Shown one piece after another: positions 26,774 through 35,607 of a DNA stretch of 64,000 bases (position 1 is its first letter; each line of letters opens with the position of its first letter). A model generated the notes under the pieces. It made no database searches. It was not told the DNA's origin and saw only the letters and a program-made list of their open reading frames with translations. The DNA is from Lachnospiraceae bacterium MC2017 (GTDB lineage: Bacteria > Bacillota > Clostridia > Lachnospirales > Lachnospiraceae): NCBI GenBank assembly GCA_000701625.1, contig JNJK01000009.1, forward strand, positions 1 through 64,000, written 5' to 3'. Position numbers and translations under genes: made by a program.

Positions 26774-27705
26774 TCAACGTCCTTTACATTAAACATCATT
26801 GCCGTAAATTTCAGCAGAACATACCCTACCAGCATACTTGTAAAGAAGACCAGAAAGCCTGAAAGCTGCTGCAGGAAAATTGCAAGCGCTGAGTTTCCAA
26901 GTGTCTCACCAAAGTATACCGCAGCTTTATTACATGCCACAATACCAATTGCCATAGGGAATGTAAGTCCTGCATATCCTGGATAAAACTTAAAGCTGAA
27001 AAACTTTGGAAGCATACACACTATAAACAATATCGTCAATAGATAAAGCGCCAGGAGCAGATACATAAGTCCCGCCGGCTTGCTGTCCAGTACATTTATA
27101 ACCGAAACGATGCACAAAGATACCGGAGCCAGAAGGATCGCCTGAGTATGAAATGTTCCCTTTGGAATAGGTTTCTTTAAGAGCCTGTATATCATAAACG
27201 GAAGGCAGCATAAATAAATCGCTATTCCGTAATATGTAATAGGTACCAAAAGCCATTTAAAATCCATCGCCCCGCCTGTTACACAACTTACCATGATCCC
27301 GTTAAGTGTTACAAACCAGCATGGCATTGTAGTCTCCCAACTCCGTTTTAACACGATAAATCTCAGGATAAAGATAACGAGATGAATGAGATGCACAAAT
27401 ACTGCCGCGATCCAGACAGGTTTTCCAAAAGAAAATCCCATCTCATGGAAAAAACTCCCGAGAACCATTAAACACATCGTAAAGCCGGCATAAAGACTGG
27501 ACGGGACCATTCCGCTGTATTCTTTACGGAAAGTTTCATTAAACATGATGATCTTTAAAAGATAAACAAGTAAAAATACTGTCCCTATCATCATTGATGT
27601 ATAGCGAAAAGCAGTATATCCAAGTCCTCCATAAACATTGGATAATGTCAGAAGGGAAAGCATGGTCGGCACTACCGGTACCGGAATTTTTTCGATTCTG
27701 TTCAT
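26770..27705 (-). CDS. TDT-family (TehA/SLAC1/SSU1-like) anion transporter
   Basis: Integral membrane protein of 311 residues with about ten hydrophobic helices and the N-terminal IEKIPVPVVPTMLSLLTLSN, typical of the tellurite/dicarboxylate transporter family. The family includes the yeast sulfite pump SSU1 and plant SLAC1 channels that pass nitrate. Since it sits between a nitrate-reductase-type molybdoenzyme and asrABC, a role in moving nitrate, nitrite or sulfite is a reasonable inference. The conserved gating Phe of SLAC1 cannot be assigned by eye. Confidence 0.75.
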   Translation of the reverse strand: MNRIEKIPVPVVPTMLSLLTLSNVYGGLGYTAFRYTSMMIGTVFLLVYLLKIIMFNETFRKEYSGMVPSSLYAGFTMCLMVLGSFFHEMGFSFGKPVWIAAVFVHLIHLVIFILRFIVLKRSWETTMPCWFVTLNGIMVSCVTGGAMDFKWLLVPITYYGIAIYLCCLPFMIYRLLKKPIPKGTFHTQAILLAPVSLCIVSVINVLDSKPAGLMYLLLALYLLTILFIVCMLPKFFSFKFYPGYAGLTFPMAIGIVACNKAAVYFGETLGNSALAIFLQQLSGFLVFFTSMLVGYVLLKFTAMMFNVKDVE

Positions 27706-27726
27706 TTCAGTTCTCCTCGTTTAAAG

Positions 27727-28968
27727 TCATCGATCGGCATAGTAAAACTCGTAGTTTTCATCAGCAATGTGGAAAAAGTCGGAATAATCCACTTCGAATA
27801 TCGGTTTCTTTACTCTCCGCACATCGATCTTTCTCGCGATAAGCTGCTGAAGTACACCTCCGTATGCCAGGTCTCCCTGCAGAAGCGCACCTACGATCAC
27901 GCCGTCTTTATGAACGATTTTTTTATAGACATCACCCTTTTCATAGGTCTCGACCTGATATGAGTCATCATCTTCAGGAGGTGTTACCATTCCGAGAGAC
28001 ATGGTATTTACCCCTAGGAAGCTCATGGTTGATTTGCTCGCAAAGAAATCCGTCATCTTCGCCGGCACTCCTGCCATATTTGATGCGGCGATCATGCCCT
28101 CTTTTACGGCTACTGGCCATATCGGACTCAATCCGGAAACATCACCTGCTCCATAGATATTGTCATCATTTGTCTTTCCTGTTTCATCATATACCAGACC
28201 AAATTTCGAGAGCTCAAGTCCTGAATCCTGCAAAAATTCCACATTTGAGCGGACTCCGGCAGTTATAACGAAAAAGTCACATTCCAGATCTGTTCCGTCT
28301 GTAAGGATCACATTTGTAATATTTCCTTCTTCGTTTTGTATAACTTCACTAACTCCGACACCGTAGTGCTGCTCGATCCCATGCTCATTAAAGAGGTCTA
28401 TATATGTTTGTGCAGCTCTCTCATCCAACTGTCTGTTCAAAAGCCAGCCGGCAAAATCTACAAGCGTTACCTTTACACCCATGTCCAGATAACCTGTAGT
28501 GCAGTCAATACCTACGAGTCCCGATCCCAGAACCACAATGTGACTACATTTCTTTGGAACTTCCTTCAAAACTTCTATATCATCTATATTTCTAAATCCG
28601 ATAAAGTTCTTTGCTCCCGCAAGACCCTTGATAGGCGGGATAAATGTATGTGAACCGGTTGCGATCAATAGTTTGTCGTACCCTGTTCTTTCACCATTTT
28701 CAAGAATAACTTCCTGCGCTTCGCGATCAAGCCCGGTGACTTCCACGCCTTTAACCCAATTAACTTTGTAAAGATCCTCAAAGTCCGGCTCTGCAAAGCA
28801 AAGACGCTCAAGGGACCTGTGGCCGCTCAAGTACTGATGAAGTATACATCTCGAATAAATAGCCTTGTCCTTGGAAATAAGGGTGATCTCTGCTTCCGGG
28901 TCTTTTTTCCGAAGCTCTCGAACACCATTTACACCTGCTGCTGAGGAACCGATAACGACATATCTCAT
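27727..28968 (-). CDS. NAD(P)/FAD-dependent oxidoreductase (NirB N-terminal/rubredoxin reductase type)
   Basis: Flavoprotein of 413 residues. FAD motif VVIGSSAAGVNGVRELR at the N-terminus, LLIATGSHTFIPPIKG near residue 105, NAD motif IVVLGSGLVGIDCTTGYLDMG near residue 147 and the second FAD motif IYGAGDVSG near 275. The C-terminal domain is of the kind found in NADH-dependent nitrite reductase N-terminal halves. It probably passes electrons from NAD(P)H to the neighbouring ferredoxin and molybdoenzyme. Its start overlaps the ferredoxin stop by 4 bases. Confidence 0.88.
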   Translation of the reverse strand: MRYVVIGSSAAGVNGVRELRKKDPEAEITLISKDKAIYSRCILHQYLSGHRSLERLCFAEPDFEDLYKVNWVKGVEVTGLDREAQEVILENGERTGYDKLLIATGSHTFIPPIKGLAGAKNFIGFRNIDDIEVLKEVPKKCSHIVVLGSGLVGIDCTTGYLDMGVKVTLVDFAGWLLNRQLDERAAQTYIDLFNEHGIEQHYGVGVSEVIQNEEGNITNVILTDGTDLECDFFVITAGVRSNVEFLQDSGLELSKFGLVYDETGKTNDDNIYGAGDVSGLSPIWPVAVKEGMIAASNMAGVPAKMTDFFASKSTMSFLGVNTMSLGMVTPPEDDDSYQVETYEKGDVYKKIVHKDGVIVGALLQGDLAYGGVLQQLIARKIDVRRVKKPIFEVDYSDFFHIADENYEFYYADR

Positions 28969-29393
28969 CTCTCTACCTCCTCAAGTGTGATGGCGTGCAT
29001 AGGACATTTCTCTACACACATCGGATCAGGACTTCCGTCTTCTGTACGATGGACACACATATTGCACTTCATGATCTCTTTATGCTTTATGGAATCATAC
29101 TTCAATACTCCATAAGGACAGGACATGACGCACATATAGCAGCTCGCGCACTGTTCCTTATCATATTCAACATATCCCGTCTCAGGATTTTTGTGCATCG
29201 CGCCTGTCATACAGGTATAAACACACTCAGGCTTATCGCAATGACGGCAAAAAATAGGCGCCGGCTTGATCTCGGAATCAATAACAACACGATTTCTTGC
29301 ATCTGCACTGTCAGTCTGATGACTCACGATACACGCTGTCACACAGGTAAGGCAGCCAATGCAGCGGCTTCGGTCAATCTTTATTCGATACAT
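28965..29393 (-). CDS. 4Fe-4S ferredoxin subunit (HycB/NapG type)
   Basis: Electron-transfer protein of about 142 residues with four cysteine clusters: CIGCLTCVTAC near residue 10, CRHCDKPECVYTC near 50, CASCYMCVMSCP near 82, and CNMCVHR with a following C-x3-CP near 105. This pattern holds four 4Fe-4S clusters. Most likely it wires the FAD oxidoreductase to the molybdoenzyme. The second ATG (29393) is preferred because AGGAGG lies 8 bases before it; the first ATG directly touches the ribosome site. Confidence 0.88.
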   Translation of the reverse strand: MYRIKIDRSRCIGCLTCVTACIVSHQTDSADARNRVVIDSEIKPAPIFCRHCDKPECVYTCMTGAMHKNPETGYVEYDKEQCASCYMCVMSCPYGVLKYDSIKHKEIMKCNMCVHRTEDGSPDPMCVEKCPMHAITLEEVER

Positions 29394-29395
29394 GA

Positions 29396-31489
29396 TCATC
29401 CCTCCTGTATTTTTTCAAAATTGCAGGTTGCGCCCTTATAATTCGGCTCTTTTGAATACTTGTCATAGTTTGACGGTGTGAGCCTGTTACATTCTATGTA
29501 ATGGATCGGAGCATAAAGCTGATCGTATGGTACATCATCCGTGATCTGAACATTAAATACTGCGCTTTCTCCATTCACCGAGTGAACACGTATCTCATCC
29601 ATCCACTTTATTCCCTTTTCCGCAGCAAGCTTTGTATTCATAAGAATATAGGCTTTTTTTGCAGAAACATCTTCTACGAATTTAACTTCTTTCGTGCGGC
29701 TCTGTGTATGCCACTGTCCGACAGTTCCACGTCCCGTATTAAATATATAAGGAAACTCCTCTGTCTGTTTATAGGGATTATCAAGCGGTTCTTCAAAAAT
29801 AAATTTCATGCGCTGATCAGGAGTGTAGAACTTTCCATCAGCATAAAGACGTCTTTCATCATCCTTAAATTCGTCTTCACGTCCCTCAGGATACGGCCAC
29901 TGACGTCCTTTGGAATTTTCAAGTTCATCCCACTTCACACCGCTGAAATCGCACGGCATTCCTCTCGATATATCGCGAAGGAGATTGAAGCAGTCTTCCG
30001 GTGTTTCCCATTTTTCGATGGCTTTACCCATTCCAAGAGCCTTTGCAACGCCAAGGATCGCCTCATAGTCAGATATCTCATTCTCGCCTCGTGGAAGAAC
30101 CGGCACCATCCTGCAAAGACGTCTTTCCAGATTTATATATGTACCGCATTTCTTAATACCGGGCACAACAGGAAAGAGTACTGTCGCATCCTCTGCCGAC
30201 TCTGTAGTTTCATAGATATCCTGTACTACAAATAATTCCAGTTTTTTTACCGCGTCGGCAAAGGTCTTATTATTTGTCCAGCTGTGCTTCGGATTTGTGC
30301 AAAGGATCCACAACCCCTTTATCTCACCTGCATTTATGCCTTCGATTATCTTGTTGTAAGGAAGTGTCATCTTCTCTGCAAGCATCTGAGGCTCACATCC
30401 GACTATTTCCGAAACGATCTTTCTGTCCTCTTCATTTGCAAAATCACGTCCTCCGAAAAGGCAGGTTGTGTTGCTAAAAAGGCGGCTTCCCATCGCATTG
30501 CACTGTCCTGTTATGGAATTTGGACCTGTACCGGGTTTTCCGATATTTCCGGTCATTGCACATACGTTTATGATCGCGTTTACTCCACGTACCGCCTCGT
30601 ATCCCTGATTTATACCCATTGTCCACCACATGGATACGGCTTTTCCGTTGTGGATCATTTCTACCAGCTCCATGACCTGAGCCTCAGTAAGTCCTGTTTC
30701 AGATTCCGCGCGATCGATCGTAAATGCCTCTACAAAATCTCTGAATTCCTCAAAATTACTGGTGTGCTCTATTATAAATTTATGATCGATCCAGCCCTTC
30801 TTTATCAAAACATTGGATATGATGTAAAGAAGCGTTAAATCTGCTCTGGGCTTTATCTCATAGTAATAATCCGCGTTTTTGGCGGTTTCTGACCTGCGGG
30901 GATCGATGACTATGAGCTTTCGGTCCGGTATCTTGTTTCGAAGGATCCTCTGCCATACGATCGGATGAGCTACCACCGGATTTGCACCGATCAAAATTAT
31001 CGTATCGGAGAGCTCCAGATCTTTTAAGGTATATCCCGGTGCATCATAACCGTAGCTCTGCTTCATTCCGACTGCTGCAGATGCCATGCAGAGTCTGGTA
31101 TTTCCGTCTACATTTGTATGAAGATAGTCACGCATCACATGGCCAAATATGGCAAATTCTTCAAGAGTCAGCTGTCCCGTGGATATACCTGCAACAGCCT
31201 CCGTTCCATACTTTTCCTGCAACTCTTTCAGCTTATCCGCAACATACTTAAAGCCCTCGTCCCATGAAACTTCTTTCATCGTACCATCTGCCTGCTTGAT
31301 CTTTGGCAGCGAATTGGGCTTTGTCGTGGTCTGCTGCTTATCAAGTGATATACCCTTGATACAGCTAAAACCGTCATTTACAGGATACCCCGGTGTTGGA
31401 ACGACTTTTACTACGCGCCCATCTTCAACATAGAAATCCAGATTGCAGTCTATTGCACAATAATTGCAATTCGTCTGAATTTTTTGCAT
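29396..31489 (-). CDS. molybdopterin oxidoreductase, nitrate reductase (NarB/NasA) type
   Basis: Catalytic molybdoenzyme of 697 residues. The N-terminal 4Fe-4S site is CNYCAIDC near residue 8 plus FSCIKG near 42. The Mo ligand is the Cys of NTRLCMASAAVG near residue 133, the form seen in NapA/NarB rather than in formate dehydrogenase (CxxSec/Cys-HxP). SITGQCNAMGSRLF near 325 is also NarB-like. Formate dehydrogenase remains an alternative, since databases often name such proteins so. No Tat or Sec signal is present, so it works in the cytoplasm. It is the centre of the operon, 40 bases after asrC. Confidence 0.82.
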   Translation of the reverse strand: MQKIQTNCNYCAIDCNLDFYVEDGRVVKVVPTPGYPVNDGFSCIKGISLDKQQTTTKPNSLPKIKQADGTMKEVSWDEGFKYVADKLKELQEKYGTEAVAGISTGQLTLEEFAIFGHVMRDYLHTNVDGNTRLCMASAAVGMKQSYGYDAPGYTLKDLELSDTIILIGANPVVAHPIVWQRILRNKIPDRKLIVIDPRRSETAKNADYYYEIKPRADLTLLYIISNVLIKKGWIDHKFIIEHTSNFEEFRDFVEAFTIDRAESETGLTEAQVMELVEMIHNGKAVSMWWTMGINQGYEAVRGVNAIINVCAMTGNIGKPGTGPNSITGQCNAMGSRLFSNTTCLFGGRDFANEEDRKIVSEIVGCEPQMLAEKMTLPYNKIIEGINAGEIKGLWILCTNPKHSWTNNKTFADAVKKLELFVVQDIYETTESAEDATVLFPVVPGIKKCGTYINLERRLCRMVPVLPRGENEISDYEAILGVAKALGMGKAIEKWETPEDCFNLLRDISRGMPCDFSGVKWDELENSKGRQWPYPEGREDEFKDDERRLYADGKFYTPDQRMKFIFEEPLDNPYKQTEEFPYIFNTGRGTVGQWHTQSRTKEVKFVEDVSAKKAYILMNTKLAAEKGIKWMDEIRVHSVNGESAVFNVQITDDVPYDQLYAPIHYIECNRLTPSNYDKYSKEPNYKGATCNFEKIQEG

Positions 31490-31529
31490 ATACCTTCCTC
31501 CTGTTATTCAAATAATCACGATGACCGGA

Positions 31530-32507
31530 TCACTTAAAATGTATTCCACCCCAGTAGACGTTGTTGTTTATCTTTGTCTCAGGTAAAAGCTCGACATCTT
31601 TTAACGCATATTCCTTGAATTTCTCAAATCCAACACGATCGATTATGTATCCGATGTGCTCTTTTCTGGCAGGTGCATTCGGAGAAATAAATTCTTCTAC
31701 GAAAGCATAGGTATTCTTTATGATCTTTACGATATTGTCTTCATCTGCCCATACAAGGAAATCCTGACCGAGACGCGGATTTTTCTTACCTGTACGGCCC
31801 ATGATAGTGAGCTTATAGTACTTCTTTTTGCTTCTGGTCCATGCTCTTGTCGGGCACTTGGTAACGCAAACTCCACATCCGATACATTTATCTGTGTTTC
31901 TTACGATCTTATAATTCTCAACGCTCAGCGCACCGACTGACAGAGAATTACATCCCTTTACGCAGGCTTCGCAGCTGATACATCTCGTCGGATCATACTG
32001 CGGCTCAGTCATGCCGATGATACCGAAATCATGCATCCTGACCTTCGCACAATCATTTGAGCATCCTGTGCAGGCTACCTTAAAGTGAAGATCATTCGGA
32101 AATATCTCCTTATCGATCCTGCGGGCAAGCTTTGATGTGTTGTAATTAGCAAAAGGACACACATTATTTCCGATACATGCGGAAACATTTCTCGTTCCTG
32201 ACGCTGAATATCCCTTTTCTCTGTCTTCCTCGTTCTGATTTATCCCTACCTTTTCAATGATCGGCTGGAGCTTTTCATTTACGGCGTCCATATCTTCCAG
32301 ATGGATACCCTCGATCTCAAATCCCTGACGGGTAGTCAGATGAACATAACCATTACCATATTCCTTGGCGATCTCCTGAACCATGCCGAGCACATCCGCA
32401 TCCAGATATCCACCGGGTACACGGATACGAGAAGCGCCAATGCCGCGCTTTTTTGTAATACGCCAGGCATTCTTTTTTGCTTTTTTAGTATTTATATCCA
32501 GACTCAT
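31530..32507 (-). CDS. asrC: anaerobic sulfite reductase subunit C (siroheme)
   Basis: Catalytic subunit of 325 residues that reduces sulfite to sulfide. Siroheme/4Fe-4S ligands are in SACIGNNVCPF (C-x5-C) near residue 110 and ACTGCSNDCAK (C-x3-C) near 148. Two ferredoxin motifs follow, CISCEACVKGC near 178 and CIGCGVCVTKCP near 208. An AAGGAGGAG site overlaps the asrB stop region. Enzymes of this family also reduce nitrite, which matters because a nitrate-reductase-type gene follows. Confidence 0.94.
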   Translation of the reverse strand: MSLDINTKKAKKNAWRITKKRGIGASRIRVPGGYLDADVLGMVQEIAKEYGNGYVHLTTRQGFEIEGIHLEDMDAVNEKLQPIIEKVGINQNEEDREKGYSASGTRNVSACIGNNVCPFANYNTSKLARRIDKEIFPNDLHFKVACTGCSNDCAKVRMHDFGIIGMTEPQYDPTRCISCEACVKGCNSLSVGALSVENYKIVRNTDKCIGCGVCVTKCPTRAWTRSKKKYYKLTIMGRTGKKNPRLGQDFLVWADEDNIVKIIKNTYAFVEEFISPNAPARKEHIGYIIDRVGFEKFKEYALKDVELLPETKINNNVYWGGIHFK

Positions 32508-32518
32508 GGCACTCCTCC

Positions 32519-33316
32519 TTAATCAAATAATTCCTTGGCCTCGGTATAGTTAAATACCGGTCCGTCAAGGCATACATACTTATCACCCATCTTGCAGTGT
32601 CCGCATTTTCCGAGTCCGCAGCACATCTTTCGCTCATAAGACGTCCATATCTGCTGATCTTCAATGCCAAGTTTCTGAATTTCCATGATCGTAAACTTGA
32701 TCATTATCGGAGGACCTACACAGATAAATACGGCATTTGCTTTGTCCTTAAACTTAAGATCCGGAACGTACTTTGTGACCATTCCGACCGGTCCCGTGTA
32801 GCCTTCAGGCGCATTGTCGACTGTCTTTATGACATTTATGCTCTTTTCCCATTCCTCAAAATCAGCCTTAAATAGCACGTCATCCGGGCTCTTGAATCCC
32901 GCGATAAGAGTAGTGCTGACTGCTTCGTCCGGATTAGACGCAAAGTACTGTATCACTCCCCGCATGGGTGACACACCTGTTCCGCCGCCGATGATAACGA
33001 TTTCTTTTCCCTTGAAATTATCAATGTCAAATCCATTTCCATAAGGTCCGCGTATCAGCAGGGAATCACCAACATAGTTTTCAAATACTTCGTTTGTTAC
33101 CTTTCCTACTCGACGTATGGTAAAGTCAACGAGCCCCTCTCCGATACCGCTTACAGAGATAGGTGCTTCACCAAATTTAGGAAGCGAAACTTCAAAAAAT
33201 TGTCCCGGTTTTACATCTCCATCAAATTCCATCCGGAAAGTGTATTCAAGGTTTGTATGCTTTATTACTTCCTTTATCTTCGAACGAACCGGAATATATT
33301 CATTTTTCATATTCAT
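32519..33316 (-). CDS. asrB: anaerobic sulfite reductase subunit B (FAD/NAD)
   Basis: Flavin subunit of about 265 residues of the ferredoxin-NADP reductase class, accepting electrons from NADH. FAD binding RGPYGNGFDI near residue 87, NAD binding IVIGGGTGVSPMRGVIQY near 107, and the C-terminal iron-sulfur cysteines MCCGLGKCGHCKMGDKYVC near 228. The ATG overlaps the asrA stop (ATGA) and follows AAAGGAGG, which decides the start at 33316. Confidence 0.93.
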   Translation of the reverse strand: MNMKNEYIPVRSKIKEVIKHTNLEYTFRMEFDGDVKPGQFFEVSLPKFGEAPISVSGIGEGLVDFTIRRVGKVTNEVFENYVGDSLLIRGPYGNGFDIDNFKGKEIVIIGGGTGVSPMRGVIQYFASNPDEAVSTTLIAGFKSPDDVLFKADFEEWEKSINVIKTVDNAPEGYTGPVGMVTKYVPDLKFKDKANAVFICVGPPIMIKFTIMEIQKLGIEDQQIWTSYERKMCCGLGKCGHCKMGDKYVCLDGPVFNYTEAKELFD

Positions 33317-34302
33317 TTCTCCTCCTTTGCAAGACGATTCAAAATAGTGGAATATGAAATATATTCCGGACACACATCATCGCATCGTCCGCAGCCTACG
33401 CACATCGGATATCCAAATCTCTTTTCAAAATCATAGACTTTGTGCATAACCTTGAAACGAACTCTGTCAGACTGATCCTTTCTAAACTCAAAACCGCCGG
33501 CGATCTGAGAATATCCGTCGATCTGACAGGATGCCCATACTCTGCGGCGCTCTCCTGCTTTTTTATTATCCTTGTAGAAAATATCCTGCATTGTAAAACA
33601 TGTGCATGTCGGGCATACAAAGTTGCATCTGCCGCATCCGATACATCTTTCACCGTATTCTTTCCAGATGGGATCATCCTTACTTTCCTTTGATAGTTTC
33701 GGTAAGGTGACCTTCGTAGGATTTTCAGTAACAAAATCAGGAGTTACAGACGCTTCGCTTCCCTCTTTGAAATATTCAGCAAGCTCATCATCTTTCGCAT
33801 CGATCTCTACATTTCCATCGACGATCTTCAAGTACATGTCGTAGTTATCTGCCTTGTTTGTACCCATAGAAACGCAGAATCCGGATTCACAGGAATGTTC
33901 ACATCCCATCAGGACAAACTTTGCCTTTTCACGAACGCGTTTATAGTAGAAATCCTCAAATTTGTTGTCGAGATATATCTGATCCAGGCGCTTAAGCGCG
34001 TGCATATCGCATGCACGGAGAAAGATCAGGATCTCTTTCTGCGGTCCCTTTGGTACGGTTGTTTCATCATCCGTAAAATAAAATAAAGTCTCGTTTATCG
34101 ATAACAAAGCTTCCTTAAATGAATAATCTGATTTCTTTTCCCACTCAATTTCATCAAACGAAGTGATCTTGTCGTAACGGATCACATCTATTTCCGAAAA
34201 TGTTCCGTCTCCAATCTTTAACACAGGTGCAAAGACATCATACTTTTCCTGCATTTTCGTAAAAATCTGATCCGCTTTGTCTTTTAATATCCGGTATCCC
34301 AT
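33313..34302 (-). CDS. asrA: anaerobic sulfite reductase subunit A (iron-sulfur)
   Basis: Iron-sulfur subunit of 329 residues. Two 4Fe-4S motifs are near the C-terminus: CIGCGRCNFVCPTC near residue 219 and CVGCGRCDDVCPEY near 306. A CEHSCESGFC segment lies near 134. It relays electrons from AsrB to AsrC. First gene of the ten-gene operon; GGAAGGAG precedes the ATG and a Crp/Fnr-type palindrome lies about 95 bases upstream. Confidence 0.93.
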   Translation of the reverse strand: MGYRILKDKADQIFTKMQEKYDVFAPVLKIGDGTFSEIDVIRYDKITSFDEIEWEKKSDYSFKEALLSINETLFYFTDDETTVPKGPQKEILIFLRACDMHALKRLDQIYLDNKFEDFYYKRVREKAKFVLMGCEHSCESGFCVSMGTNKADNYDMYLKIVDGNVEIDAKDDELAEYFKEGSEASVTPDFVTENPTKVTLPKLSKESKDDPIWKEYGERCIGCGRCNFVCPTCTCFTMQDIFYKDNKKAGERRRVWASCQIDGYSQIAGGFEFRKDQSDRVRFKVMHKVYDFEKRFGYPMCVGCGRCDDVCPEYISYSTILNRLAKEEK

Positions 34303-34393
34303 TCACAGCTCCTTCCAAAAATTTCTCTTTCCTGTACCACAAATCAAAAAAGCGCATACCTATGATAATTATCGGGAATACGCTCCATTAATT

Positions 34394-34411
34394 CCGTGAT
34401 ATAAGTCACGT
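34394..34411. promoter_or_regulatory. Crp/Fnr-type operator upstream of asrA
   Basis: CGTGATATAAGTCACG (34395-34410) is an inverted repeat of CGTGA/TCACG with a 6-base centre, the shape of TGTGA-N6-TCACA sites for Crp/Fnr-family regulators. It is placed as an activator site for the asr operon. The regulator is not in the window. Confidence 0.5.
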
Positions 34412-34502
34412 TCGTTATATTTTTGTCAGATTATACATTTTATATGCTGCGGTTTTGTTGAAAAAGTACAATCAATAACACCGCAAGCTCCAATTCGGCC
34501 GC

Positions 34503-35528
34503 CTATCCAAATAATATTTTTTGCTTCTGCACGTTTACAGCGGCATTTACGCCAAATGGAATTATGCATCGCGGCAGAGCATGACCAATGTTTATATTGC
34601 AGACTACCGGCAGTTCCGGATCTGCTATTACTTCTGTAAGGGCCTTCTTATACTCCGCTTCATAGACTCTGTCCATCGGCTTTCCAATAAGCACTCCGTT
34701 AACAGCATCAAATACACCGTATTCTTTTAGAAATTTAAGTGCTTTTCTGTATTTCTCAGGCTTCATTTGCTCTTCGCTTGATTCCAGCAACAAGATTTTC
34801 CCATTCCAGTCATCGACAGGAGGAAAAAGCTGATACTTACTGCAAAGCCCCGGCATATCTTCATAGCGTTCACCATCAAATATGTCGTATATAGTATCTA
34901 TACATCCCCCAAGGATCTCACCTGAAAACTCACTCTTTCCCTGCAAAAGTTCAAATCCGGTGTCATTCATAGGTACAGGATCTACTCCCAGCTGGTCTGA
35001 TCCGAAAGAAGTTCTTTCCTTATACCAACTGTCACTTGGAGTTATCTCTTTAATACTTCCGGTGGTTATAAGCTCCTTAAAATACTTTTTTGAATACGGC
35101 AGCATGTCTTTACCCATCTCACATACATCAGCAAGAAATGACTGTCCGTAAAAAGTCTTTACACCTACTTTATGAAGCATCAGGTGATTAATGGTCGTAT
35201 CAGAAAATCCCAGAAATATCTTGTCATTAACTGCGTTTTTTAGTTCATCATTTTCAAAGAGATACGGCAGGAGCCTGTATGTATCGTCACCACCTATAGC
35301 GCACAGGATCATATCAATATCAGGATCTTTATACGCATTTATGAGATCCTCAGCTCTCTTTTCCGGATGAGACTCCACATACTCTATTCCTTTGAGTGCA
35401 TGCGGCATAAACTTTACGTTAAGTCCCATTTCCTCAAGCCTTTTTATGCCAAGTTCCAGTTCATGTTTAACAAAGTCCTCCCCAATGGTTCCTCTGGAAA
35501 GACTGACGATTCCCACAGTTTTTACCAT
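34503..35528 (-). CDS. S66 peptidase (LD-carboxypeptidase/MccF-like)
   Basis: Cytoplasmic serine peptidase of 341 residues. N-terminal TVGIVSLSRG and IDMILCAIGGDDTYRLLPYL near residue 71 match the family, the nucleophile Ser is in FLGFSDTTINHL near residue 109, and the catalytic Glu and His should be near LLESSEEQ (residue 245) and NINIGHALPRCIIPFG (residue 313). Either murein recycling or resistance to microcin C-like nucleotide peptides is possible; the MccF-like form appears closer. GGGAG precedes the ATG. Single gene. Confidence 0.85.
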   Translation of the reverse strand: MVKTVGIVSLSRGTIGEDFVKHELELGIKRLEEMGLNVKFMPHALKGIEYVESHPEKRAEDLINAYKDPDIDMILCAIGGDDTYRLLPYLFENDELKNAVNDKIFLGFSDTTINHLMLHKVGVKTFYGQSFLADVCEMGKDMLPYSKKYFKELITTGSIKEITPSDSWYKERTSFGSDQLGVDPVPMNDTGFELLQGKSEFSGEILGGCIDTIYDIFDGERYEDMPGLCSKYQLFPPVDDWNGKILLLESSEEQMKPEKYRKALKFLKEYGVFDAVNGVLIGKPMDRVYEAEYKKALTEVIADPELPVVCNINIGHALPRCIIPFGVNAAVNVQKQKILFG

Positions 35529-35607
35529 AACACAGCACTCCCTTTATCTGATTTTTTCAGATTGTAACTCTATTGGAGTGCGATGTGCAAGTTTTTGATC
35601 ATATTAT

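Noticed and set aside
29396-31489. Formate dehydrogenase as primary name
   Set aside because: The Mo-ligand region LCMAS and the SITGQCNAMG segment are of NarB/NapA type; formate dehydrogenases usually have a Cys/Sec in a C-H-[SG]-P context. Kept as an alternative.
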